Assembly (NCBI GenBank): GCA_019115825.1
Contig: DXCV01000088.1
Coordinates: 1 to 46,151, forward strand
Length of the DNA stretch: 46,151 bases
Direction of reading: 5' to 3'
Source: Candidatus Bacteroides pullicola
GTDB taxonomy: Bacteria; Bacteroidota; Bacteroidia; Bacteroidales; Bacteroidaceae
Shown: piece after piece, positions 6,225-12,990 of the stretch
How positions within the stretch are numbered: position 1 is the first letter of the stretch
How the letters are laid out: every line of letters begins with the position of its first letter
Position numbers and translations under genes: made by a program
The notes under the pieces: generated by a model
The model's database searches: none
Seen by the model: only the letters and a program-made list of their open reading frames with translations
What the model was told of the DNA's origin: nothing

Positions 6225-9200
6225 TTAGAAATCCAACTTATTGTCCGTCACAGGCAGCCCCATCGGGTCGCTGGCGGGTGTCGGTGATTCGCCGGGTGCG
6301 TTGCCGATGGTGACATACTCCACACCGCCGGACTTGTCATCGATGATAGCCTTTCCGTCCTTGTCGTAGAATAGGGGTTTCCCGCTCCGAGGGTCATACT
6401 TCTGAGGATTGAACACATAGCCTTTCCAGCGGCAGTAGGCAATGAGCTTCTTCTTGAAGGCGGGCGGCGTGATGAACTTGCGTACAGCCGGGTCATAGTT
6501 CACCAAGGCATCATACAGGTCTTTCTTTACCAACCTATGATTCATATGTTCATCGCTGCTGAAGTATTCATCAGCCCAGGAGATGAAGAGCTCGCCAATC
6601 TCCTGCCGCAGCTTGCGTTGTTCGAGGCGTTCGCCCGGTGCCTGCACCACGCCGTAGGTCAGGTAGAGCTGGATGCAGTTGGCCAGCAGGTTCCAGCAGA
6701 GGTTCCACTGGGTGAAGTCCCATTCGGAGAAAAAGAGCACGCCGAAATCGTCCAACGGCTTGTGCGTGTCGTTGTAGAAGTCAGAGAATGCGATGAGCCA
6801 TTGGCGGTCGGTGAAGCTGCTGCCGGTGCCCCGGATGGCGTGGTTGGTGGCGATGTAGATCTTGGGCGACTTGGAGAAGGGATAGGTGATGCGGGTGCCG
6901 CCTTTCTTGTTGACCGTCCAGTCGCCGGTGAGGTTGGGGAAAAGGAACTCGAAGTTGAAGTTCTGCAGTACGTCATCGATGAAGACCAGGCGCGTCTTTT
7001 CGTCCACATCGTTCCAGACGAACTGGTCCGTCAGCAGGTCGGGCTTCTTGCCGGGCAGGTAGGCGATGGGCACCACTTGGCGCATCAGTTCACCGATGAG
7101 CGACTTGCCGCTGCGCCCGTTCGATTCGCCCACCTCGCTCTGCTTGCCGTCCATGCCCACCACGGCACGGGTGACGTTGTTGTCCTTGGCTTCCATCAGC
7201 AGGTAGCCGATGGCGCAAAGCTTGGAGAGCAGGTGAAGGTTGTTCTCGTAGGTCTCGCTTTCCTCGACCTCTTCCGGCTTTTTCCGCCAGGTGAAGTTAC
7301 TCGCATTGATAAGGAAGCGCAGGTAGTGGCAGTGTTCGCCGTCGGGAGAGAGGCGGTAGGTATAGTTCCCGTCCTGTTCGGTGAATGTGATCAGCGGGCT
7401 GCCCAGGTAGCGGGCATCGACATTCTTCCGCTGTTCCGCCCAAATGTGGTGCATCACACTTTCATAGCCCACCTCCTTCACCTCGCCCTGGGTGATGCGC
7501 CAGCAGCGTTCCTTGAAGTAGAAATACTGTTCCTCGCGGCTGGGGGCGATGAAGTTAGGCTGGATGAAATGGAGGCGCGACATCTGGAAAGGTCCGACGA
7601 ACTGCGAGCCGCCCTTCAGCAGCGCGTTGTTGACGAACAGGCTGCAGTTCTGTTCGGCAAACGAGAACATGAAGTCGCGGGCATCGTCCACATCGATGGT
7701 CTCCACCACGGGAGGGTCGATGTGGATGTAGGTCCACAGCTTGGTGTCCATCAACCGGTATTTCCCGAAGCCCCGGTTCTGTAAGAAATTGCGGGCGGCC
7801 ACATAGTTGTATTCAAAGACTTTCGTGGAGTTGCCGTACCTGTCTTCTTTCTCCGTCTCGATCCAGAATTTCTCGTCCTCCTCGAAGGGCAGGGCGGACA
7901 CCACCTTGCCGTCCGCATCGAACTTCCAGGCATAGCGTCCGAACATGAATTCCGGCAACTCGGCCAGCACGTCGCGGTGAAGCTCGGCAAACTTCTCGTG
8001 GCTGTGCAGGCACCACAGTTCCTTCAGCTTGAAATCGTTCCAAGTCGTGACCTTGTGCATGGCGACGTAGCGGCCTTGCCCGGACTTCTCGTTGCAGGCA
8101 AACTCGATGTCCTGCGCCAATTCATCCTCGCGTCCCTTCAGCGAGTTGGCCAGCAGGTCGTCTATGCCCTTGTCGCCGGCCTCGTTCTTCTGCACGTGGC
8201 CCACGAACACCTCCACCAGGATGCCGCGGTTCTTCAACATCCGCATATACTCCTTGAAGTTGCGGGCTGCGGCGAAGAACGAGGCCGGGCGTTGCTCCAC
8301 GGGCTTGTTGATGCGGATGTTCTGCGACAGGTCGTTCCAGTCCGAGTCGAAGACAATCGCCACCTCCGTCACGCCGCAGGTGGCGATTATCTTCACCAAG
8401 TCCTCGGGCAGGGCGCCTTTCTGTCCCAGGTTCTGTATGCCGCTGATGGCGATGCTGGGGATGCCGTGCTTCGATGCCTTCTCCGCTTTCTTCTCGCCTT
8501 CCTGGATGTAGAGGCGGGTGAAGGGTGTCTTATCCTTGTACATCCGGCGGATGCGTTCCGGGATGTAGATGGGGGTGCCGCTCCCGGCGGGCGACTTGTA
8601 CTTGAACGGACGGCCTTCCTTGTCGAGGTGTTCCTGGGGGAACTGCCAGCGGACGCGGTAGTACTCCTTTCGCTCACTGGCCGCCTTGCGCCGGGAAGGG
8701 AGCTTGCGCTGGTAGGTGACGGGCAGGCCGTCGAGGTCGTAGTACTCGATGATGACATCGTCGCCCTCCGCGATGTTGCCATATTCGTCCACCGTGCCGG
8801 GGCGGAACGTACGAGCCTCGAAGATGCTCTGCGTGTCGCCCGTCTTGTAGACCTTGGCGGTCACGTCCTCGTAGGTCAGGCCGCTGGCCGCCAGCATCCG
8901 GGCGCAGAAGGTGTCGGTGTCCTGCCCCTTGGCCGCGCGGCTGCCCCGCTTCATCTTCTCCGTGCCGGGCTTGGCCGCCGGGGCAGGCGGAGCGTCCAGC
9001 AGCACGTTGAACTTCCGGGCCAAATGGTCCAGCGCGTCCAGGTAGTCCATGCCTTCCACGGCCATGAGGTAGCTGATGGCGTCCTTCCCTTTCACGTCCG
9101 GACACGACCAGCACTTGAACAGCCCTTTCGAGGGCGATATGCTCAGTTTTTCTTTTCCGCCGCAGCGGGGGCAGTCGCACACATAGTCCTTGCCCCGCTG

Positions 9201-9290
9201 CCGCAACTCGCGGTAGTCGCCAATCACATCCAGCAGCCGTCCCTCGGCCGCCTCCTTGATGCGACGGATATCATCTTTGGTGAATTTCAT
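6225..9290 (-). CDS. Primase-helicase (CHC2 zinc finger, TOPRIM, SF3/D5-like ATPase)
   Basis: A 1021-residue replication protein. The N-terminus has a DnaG-type zinc finger (C38, C40, C43 in CDCPRCGG and KCWSC around 58-62). A TOPRIM primase core follows (IQEGEKKAEKA with the catalytic Glu, then VFDSDW) at about residues 265-330. The C-terminal third carries a superfamily-3/D5-type helicase: Walker A GESNGRSGKS, Walker B LVFIDDV, and motif C KIYIATNHAI. Such fusions prime and unwind phage or plasmid DNA. The start MKFTKDDIRR at 9290 is preferred over an upstream ATG at 9353, whose extra 21 residues look non-protein-like and overlap the upstream gene end. It is the largest gene of the element and marks self-directed replication. 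Confidence 0.9.
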   Translation of the reverse strand: MKFTKDDIRRIKEAAEGRLLDVIGDYRELRQRGKDYVCDCPRCGGKEKLSISPSKGLFKCWSCPDVKGKDAISYLMAVEGMDYLDALDHLARKFNVLLDAPPAPAAKPGTEKMKRGSRAAKGQDTDTFCARMLAASGLTYEDVTAKVYKTGDTQSIFEARTFRPGTVDEYGNIAEGDDVIIEYYDLDGLPVTYQRKLPSRRKAASERKEYYRVRWQFPQEHLDKEGRPFKYKSPAGSGTPIYIPERIRRMYKDKTPFTRLYIQEGEKKAEKASKHGIPSIAISGIQNLGQKGALPEDLVKIIATCGVTEVAIVFDSDWNDLSQNIRINKPVEQRPASFFAAARNFKEYMRMLKNRGILVEVFVGHVQKNEAGDKGIDDLLANSLKGREDELAQDIEFACNEKSGQGRYVAMHKVTTWNDFKLKELWCLHSHEKFAELHRDVLAELPEFMFGRYAWKFDADGKVVSALPFEEDEKFWIETEKEDRYGNSTKVFEYNYVAARNFLQNRGFGKYRLMDTKLWTYIHIDPPVVETIDVDDARDFMFSFAEQNCSLFVNNALLKGGSQFVGPFQMSRLHFIQPNFIAPSREEQYFYFKERCWRITQGEVKEVGYESVMHHIWAEQRKNVDARYLGSPLITFTEQDGNYTYRLSPDGEHCHYLRFLINASNFTWRKKPEEVEESETYENNLHLLSKLCAIGYLLMEAKDNNVTRAVVGMDGKQSEVGESNGRSGKSLIGELMRQVVPIAYLPGKKPDLLTDQFVWNDVDEKTRLVFIDDVLQNFNFEFLFPNLTGDWTVNKKGGTRITYPFSKSPKIYIATNHAIRGTGSSFTDRQWLIAFSDFYNDTHKPLDDFGVLFFSEWDFTQWNLCWNLLANCIQLYLTYGVVQAPGERLEQRKLRQEIGELFISWADEYFSSDEHMNHRLVKKDLYDALVNYDPAVRKFITPPAFKKKLIAYCRWKGYVFNPQKYDPRSGKPLFYDKDGKAIIDDKSGGVEYVTIGNAPGESPTPASDPMGLPVTDNKLDF

Positions 9291-9349
9291 AACGCAGTTC
9301 CTTTCTGATGCGCAAACGTAGTGAAGTGGGGCGAGATGCAGGAGGACGG

Positions 9350-9745
9350 TCATTCTACTTCCACCTCTTGCGCCGTGAATCCCTCCAGCAGGTGCGAGGA
9401 CATCAACATGTGCAGGCCTCGATGCTCCATCAAGTTGTTAGGGTTCCGGCCTGTTATTGTCATGGTGATGTCCCGGTTCTTCTCGTAGTCCATTGTCAGG
9501 TCATACACCAACGTCTGCCCGCTCTCGCCCTCGATGGTCACCCGGCACGTCTCCTTCGTCCCGCCCAGCTGGTCATCCCAGAACCAGCGGTCGCGGTGCG
9601 GCTGTTTGTCCAGCAGCACCTGCATGTATCGGTGCAATTGTCCGTCGCGCGGCATCAGTTGTTGGTCCGTCACGGTGCCCAGCTCTCCCGTCTCGAGGAT
9701 GCGGACACGTTGTTTCTTCTCGGTCTTTTTGTTAATCTTTTTCAT
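9350..9745 (-). CDS. Small protein upstream of primase, unknown
   Basis: A 131-residue protein with a lysine-rich start (MKKINKKTEKKQRVRILETG) and a beta-rich N-terminal region resembling a short SH3/Tudor-like barrel (VRILETGELGTVTDQQLMP). The C-terminal half is acidic. It precedes the primase by 59 nt on the same strand, and the 22-bp repeat array (9803-9868) lies just upstream. A regulatory or replication accessory role is plausible; the family is not recognised. Confidence 0.65.
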   Translation of the reverse strand: MKKINKKTEKKQRVRILETGELGTVTDQQLMPRDGQLHRYMQVLLDKQPHRDRWFWDDQLGGTKETCRVTIEGESGQTLVYDLTMDYEKNRDITMTITGRNPNNLMEHRGLHMLMSSHLLEGFTAQEVEVE

Positions 9746-9802
9746 TGTTTGTCCGGTTTTTGTAAATGATTGATTATCAATAGGGGATGGATAGGGCGTC
9801 AG

Positions 9803-9868
9803 AAGTGGCTACCTTGTGCGTTACAAGTGGCTACCTTGTGCGTTACTTTCCCAAGGATTGTGCGTCAC
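9803..9868. repeat. Three tandem 22-bp repeats (iteron-like)
   Basis: Units at 9803-9824 and 9825-9846 are identical and end CTACCTTGTGCGTTAC. A third, diverged unit at 9847-9868 keeps TTGTGCGT and AC at the same positions. A partial match (GCGTCAG) just before the first unit may be a fourth. The period equals two helical turns, as expected for protein binding on one DNA face. The array lies between small genes and upstream of the primase. Confidence 0.8.
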
Positions 9869-9914
9869 TTTCTCGCGCCTTGTCGGCGGATTCTCCTAAA
9901 TGTAAAGAAGTATC

Positions 9915-10235
9915 TCATACGCTCCCCTCCAACCTGTCCGCTTCCTCGTCCGTCAGTTGAACGGCCTGGAATGTCAGCAAATAGTTCCCTTTCCGGATTA
10001 CCGAATTGAACCAGTTCTCTATGATGGATGCCCGGCGTGCGAAGTCCTCACCGTCTTGGATGGGCGAGCAGGTAAGAGTCTCCTGCGGGGTACATAGCCT
10101 GATGAATATCCGGCGATACAAGCTCTTGCCGCCAATTATCGGATCAGGCGAACGTCTGCCGTCCGGCATGGCGAGTCCGGTCATTCCGATCCTCTCCTTC
10201 TCCGGGTCAATTTTTTGTTCTGGTATATTCTTCAT
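9915..10235 (-). CDS. Small phage-element protein, unknown
   Basis: A 106-residue soluble protein starting MKNIPEQKIDPEKERIGMTG. The start at 10235 is chosen because it overlaps the upstream gene's stop in an ATGA junction; a longer version from 10322 would run through that gene. The C-terminal half is a helical region with an acidic end (LTDEEADRLEGSV). Not recognised. Confidence 0.65.
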   Translation of the reverse strand: MKNIPEQKIDPEKERIGMTGLAMPDGRRSPDPIIGGKSLYRRIFIRLCTPQETLTCSPIQDGEDFARRASIIENWFNSVIRKGNYLLTFQAVQLTDEEADRLEGSV

Positions 10236-10528
10236 AACCACTCCTCCATCAATTCCGGCAAGTCCACCATCAGCCGTTCCATGCACTCCATCGGTCCCAG
10301 CAGGCACGACACTTCTATCCATGCCCCGCCGTATTCACATTTGCTCACGCGGTTCACCCGCACATACCCCAGCGTGTCGATGCTGTCCACCATCCCCATC
10401 CGGTTTCCCAGGGAGAAGCTGCACGACAGCCAGATGACGCCATGCCTCCGGTGCGGACGGTTTATCAAGATGACATCCGGCCTGCCCGGCGCGGATACGA
10501 AAATGTTGTTGCGGTCAATTCTTTCCAT
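10232..10528 (-). CDS. Small phage-element protein, unknown
   Basis: A 98-residue protein, beta-rich in the middle (GVIWLSCSFSLGNRMG) with an acidic helical tail (DLPELMEEWL). It is translationally coupled to the next gene by an ATGA overlap at 10232-10235, typical of compact phage early operons. No motif recognised. Confidence 0.65.
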   Translation of the reverse strand: MERIDRNNIFVSAPGRPDVILINRPHRRHGVIWLSCSFSLGNRMGMVDSIDTLGYVRVNRVSKCEYGGAWIEVSCLLGPMECMERLMVDLPELMEEWL

Positions 10529-10559
10529 TGTAGTCTGTTATTTATAGGTTGATGAATCG

Positions 10560-10640
10560 CTCCCCTTGGCGGAATCGAACCGCCGTCGTGTCCTACGCTA
10601 TCATCCGTACCGCGCTACCATTCGCGGCCATAGAGGGAAG
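10560..10640 (-). tRNA. tRNA-like sequence, possibly tRNA-Ile (GAT), degenerate anticodon arm
   Basis: On the minus strand a perfect T arm (GGCGG-TTCGATT-CCGCC) is followed by AAGGGGAG. A 5' arm CTTCCCT can pair with AGGGGAG, giving 7 bp with one G-U. A D-arm-like hairpin CCGCG-AATGGTAG-CGCGG follows. The anticodon arm is poor: TACG/CGTA encloses an eight-base loop reading GATGATAG, in which T-GAT-A would give anticodon GAT. Length (~80 nt), three extra bases before the D arm and the short anticodon stem mean it may be a decayed or unusual phage tRNA. No CCA is encoded. Confidence 0.5.
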
Positions 10641-10690
10641 TTGCCGTCTTTCCGGCTGTCATGCGGGCCTTGCAGGGGCTTGGTATGGTC

Positions 10691-11071
10691 TCATTGTTCG
10701 TCCTCCTCTCCGCCCGGCAACAGGTCGGCCACATACGCCCACCTCTTGAACGGGTACTTCTTCAGTATTCTCTCGAGGTCTTTCCAGTCCTCCGCCGCGA
10801 AGTCGAACCAGTCCTCATTGACCACGTGCTCTCCCGGCATCGGCCGTTCCTTGTCGATGTCGTGCCACACCGAGTTGATGCACCAACGCGCCCCAGCAAT
10901 GAACCCCTCACTGAAAGCATCTGCATCGCAATTCTCGTCGCAGTCGAATGCTGAATTATGACCGTTGCAAAATTCGCAATAGTCGCGTCCTTCACACGGA
11001 TATTCCCAATTGCATTGGCAACGCGCTTGGACGGCATTTTTCATCGCCTTTTCAATCGTTTCTCTGTTCAT
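10691..11071 (-). CDS. Cys-rich small phage-element protein
   Basis: 126 residues. The N-terminal ~50 residues hold nine cysteines (CQCNWEYPC, YCEFCNG, DCDENCD), suggesting a metal-binding knuckle. Then comes a FSEGFIAGARWCINSVWHD helix and a C-terminal KRWAYVADLLPGG. The GARW...NSVWH and WAY..DLLP pieces resemble a loose group of uncharacterised Bacteroides phage proteins, by memory only. Its ATG overlaps the stop of the 59-codon gene upstream (ATGA at 11068-11071). Confidence 0.7.
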   Translation of the reverse strand: MNRETIEKAMKNAVQARCQCNWEYPCEGRDYCEFCNGHNSAFDCDENCDADAFSEGFIAGARWCINSVWHDIDKERPMPGEHVVNEDWFDFAAEDWKDLERILKKYPFKRWAYVADLLPGGEEDEQ

Positions 11072-11247
11072 TGTTCACTAATTTCTGCTTTGTTAAACTC
11101 AATGTATTTAAGTCCGAAACAAATCCGTATCATAAGCCGTTGGAAGCGGTTAATCTTCTTGTAGACATCAAATTGTATCTGCGTAGGCTCGTGCCGCAGG
11201 AAGGCGACAGGCTTCACAACGTGTATAAATGCTTGTTGCTCGTACAT
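11068..11247 (-). CDS. 59-residue early phage-element protein
   Basis: A short gene starting MYEQQAFIHVVKPVAFLRHE and ending NKAEISEQ. Support comes from position: it fills an otherwise empty gap and overlaps the next start in an ATGA junction. The product is basic with one hydrophobic helix-like stretch (RLMIRICFGLKYIEF), which could be amphipathic. Function unknown. Confidence 0.55.
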   Translation of the reverse strand: MYEQQAFIHVVKPVAFLRHEPTQIQFDVYKKINRFQRLMIRICFGLKYIEFNKAEISEQ

Positions 11248-11258
11248 AATCTGTAATT

Positions 11259-11507
11259 TTATTCGTTATACCATTCCGGCTTCGGGAACCGGCTTGTAAA
11301 CTCTATCTTATCCACTTCAGTAGGCTCTATAAAACAGGCTTCCGGCCATAACTCCGTAATCTGCCTCACACTGTCCGCATAGGCAACAATGATAAAGCAA
11401 TCGCTTGACTGTCCTGCACACCAATACGGGTACTTAATCGGCCACTTGACCGGGCGGTAATCACCGCCGCAGTCCTTAATCTTTATGTAAAATCTTGCTC
11501 GTATCAT
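11259..11507 (-). CDS. Small phage-element protein with WPIKYPYWCAG motif
   Basis: 82 residues from the ATG at 11507 (MIRARFYIKIKD); a TTG twelve bases upstream is less likely. The central WPIKYPYWCAG...FIIVAYADS...ITELWPEA...FTSRFPKPEW pattern is one I associate with conserved hypothetical proteins of Bacteroides phages and mobile elements. No enzymatic motif is visible. It lies in the early operon between the 59-codon gene and the LuxR-type regulator. Confidence 0.7.
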   Translation of the reverse strand: MIRARFYIKIKDCGGDYRPVKWPIKYPYWCAGQSSDCFIIVAYADSVRQITELWPEACFIEPTEVDKIEFTSRFPKPEWYNE

Positions 11508-11532
11508 GACAACTCGCAATATTGGCTGCTGA

Positions 11533-11895
11533 TTATTCCTTTATTCTGATTATACGTTCCATTCTCACCCGTTCCGCCCGGTATCGGCAGAACTGCCAGT
11601 CCTGGTTCACCTCGCCCACGACGAACACCGCCACCAGCCCCAACGCCCCGATGGTGCGTTTCAGCGGCGACAGGTCGAAGCTGATGCCGAACGTCGTGCA
11701 GAACCACCATGCCGACAGCTCGTTGATTTTCCCTATGTGCAGCTTCTCGTAGATTTTCCTGAGGATATTGTCCACCGTGTACCGCGAGATGCCCAAGTCA
11801 TCCGCCACCTCCTTCTGCGACGCACCCCACGCGATGCGCTCCGCCACCTGCCCCTCCCGGACGGTCAGTGCGGCTATATCTCCTCTGTGGTCCAT
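11533..11895 (-). CDS. LuxR/GerE-type HTH regulator with C-terminal hydrophobic segment
   Basis: 120 residues. Residues ~9-65 form a LuxR-type helix-turn-helix: LTVREGQVAERIAWGASQKE, then ADDLGISRYTVDNILRKIYE and KLHIGKINELSAW. There is no receiver or ligand domain. Residues ~80-98 (TIGALGLVAVFVVGEV) are hydrophobic and may anchor the protein in the membrane. It is likely a regulator of the element. Its start overlaps the end of the upstream small reading frame (11874-12072) by about 20 nt. Confidence 0.8.
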   Translation of the reverse strand: MDHRGDIAALTVREGQVAERIAWGASQKEVADDLGISRYTVDNILRKIYEKLHIGKINELSAWWFCTTFGISFDLSPLKRTIGALGLVAVFVVGEVNQDWQFCRYRAERVRMERIIRIKE

Positions 11896-12072
11896 ACGTC
11901 GGTGATGCCCCGGCGGGAAAATAGGTTGCTGATGGCTTGATACTTCAGGAGACTTATATTAGGAATCCCCTTGTTTAATATTCGCGAGAAATACGTCATA
12001 TCTGTGATGCCCAAAATCTGCATCAACTCAGCACGCACAGCATTCTTATCCTGAAGGCTTACTTTGTTCCAT
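11874..12072 (-). pseudogene. Small early regulator-like gene, apparently broken at its start codon
   Basis: A 64-codon open frame (12068-11874; NKVSLQDKNAVRAELMQILG... to DVWTTEEI) lacks an ATG. Directly before it the minus strand reads ATGGAACAAAGTAAGC: one G more than needed to give M-N-K-V-S. As it stands the ATG at 12072 encodes only MEQSKPSG before a stop. Either one base was inserted at codon 2, or translation starts at an internal ATG (12023, 49 residues). The helical sequence with ITDMTYFSRILNKG resembles small DNA-binding proteins. It is the first gene after the early promoter at 12092-12123. Confidence 0.55.
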
Positions 12073-12082
12073 AACTATTGTG

Positions 12083-12134
12083 ATTTGAGCACAAAGATAT
12101 ATGTAATTTGAGATAATCGCAAGTTTTATTTGAG
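12083..12134 (-). promoter_or_regulatory. Early promoter overlaid by three ATTTGAG operator boxes
   Basis: Minus-strand promoter: -33 CTTG (12120-12123), a 20-nt spacer, and -7 TATCTTTG (12092-12099). Direct ATTTGAG boxes (plus-strand reading) start at 12083, 12106 and 12128, spaced 23 and 22 bp. They lie just downstream of -7, inside the spacer, and just upstream of -33. This is the expected layout for repression by the divergent XRE protein. Confidence 0.65.
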
Positions 12135-12200
12135 GAAATATCAAATATGAATGTGATTCTCTCAATAAACATTCCCGATAATCAGCTTAACTTCGTCAAT

Positions 12201-12530
12201 ATGAAAGTAATAGAAAATATAAAGAAAATCAGGTTGGAAAAAGGTATTCCACAGAAATTATTGGCTGACGCTTTGTCCGTCGATGATTCGGTCATTAGTA
12301 ATATCGAAAAAGGAAAGCGTGAGCTGAAAGTAAGTGAACTTGAGATTATCGCAAGCTGTCTTGGCGTGAATGTGATAGACTTGTTTACCTACCCACAAAA
12401 ATATGTGCTTGAAGGTAAAGAATCCGAGGACATTGAAGCAGTCTTGCAAATCCGTCTAAAAAAAGATCGAAAAGAGCAGGTGCTCAGACTTGTGTTCGGA
12501 GATAATAATCTTGAAATATTAAATAAATAA
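12201..12530 (+). CDS. XRE-family HTH repressor
   Basis: 109 residues from the ATG at 12201 (MKVIENIKKIRLEKGIPQKL). An earlier in-frame ATG at 12147 would add 18 residues with no domain content and leave almost no leader. Residues ~5-60 form a cro/C1-type helix-turn-helix (QKLLADALSVDDSVISNIEK, then GKRELKVSELEIIASCLGVN). The C-terminal part is a charged helix. The gene is divergent from the minus-strand early genes and probably encodes the element's repressor acting at the ATTTGAG boxes. It is AT-rich relative to the GC-rich phage genes, so it may have been acquired separately. Confidence 0.85.
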   Translation: MKVIENIKKIRLEKGIPQKLLADALSVDDSVISNIEKGKRELKVSELEIIASCLGVNVIDLFTYPQKYVLEGKESEDIEAVLQIRLKKDRKEQVLRLVFGDNNLEILNK

Positions 12531-12781
12531 TGAATGAAACAATCTCATATCTCAAAGCCTATGGCATCGATAAAAGGCAAGCCAATCTACTTTATAAGAG
12601 ATTGCAAAGTGGAAAATATTTAGTAGCATATATAAAATATGATATAGATGTGTTTTTATGTTCTTGGCTACCTAAAAATCAAGAGCATATAAATTCAGAT
12701 TGTGTAATAGAAGAAATATTAGGCTTTAGATGTGGTGATGCTTTAAAAGTACAGCAGTTTAAACTGATGTTAAATAAATGA
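12530..12781 (+). CDS. Small partner protein of the XRE repressor, unknown
   Basis: 83 residues (MNETISYLKAYGIDKRQANL...). The start codon overlaps the repressor's stop (TAATG), so the two are translationally coupled. It has no signal peptide or membrane segment. The arrangement (HTH gene plus short coupled gene) would fit an antitoxin/toxin pair or repressor/anti-repressor pair, but no toxin motif is visible. Low GC like its partner. Confidence 0.7.
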   Translation: MNETISYLKAYGIDKRQANLLYKRLQSGKYLVAYIKYDIDVFLCSWLPKNQEHINSDCVIEEILGFRCGDALKVQQFKLMLNK

Positions 12782-12866
12782 GACGTATCTCGAAATCGGC
12801 TCGGTATAGCGATTAATCGATTGGGTATTAGGCGTGAATACATTCCGCCAGGTACCTCAATAATGA

Positions 12867-12913
12867 AATCGGTTAGTCGTTATGAGTCAGACGATTAGCC
12901 GATTTTTATTTTG
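12867..12913 (+). terminator. Intrinsic terminator at element end
   Basis: AATCGGTTAGTCGT and ACGATTAGCCGATT form a 14-bp stem with two G-U pairs and a 10-nt loop, followed by TTTATTTTG. It closes the XRE pair transcript. Confidence 0.75.
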
Positions 12914-12918
12914 TATGA

Positions 12919-12990
12919 AAAGTCTTATACAAACATCTGAACGATATCCATAAAAACATTGAAGAACTGAAAGATATATGCACCGAATAA
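12919..12990 (+). pseudogene. Possible 3' remnant of an interrupted host gene
   Basis: A 23-codon open stretch (VLYKHLNDIHKNIEELKDIC within it) ends at TAA 12988-12990, overlapping the start of the metallophosphoesterase gene by a few bases, as co-transcribed genes do. It is blocked upstream by TGA at 12916. The residues look like a genuine helical C-terminus. It may be what is left of the gene into which the element inserted; this is inference. Confidence 0.35.

Noticed and set aside
9803..9868. CRISPR or VNTR coding repeat
   Set aside because: The units are directly tandem with no spacers and are non-coding; an iteron-like array fits better.
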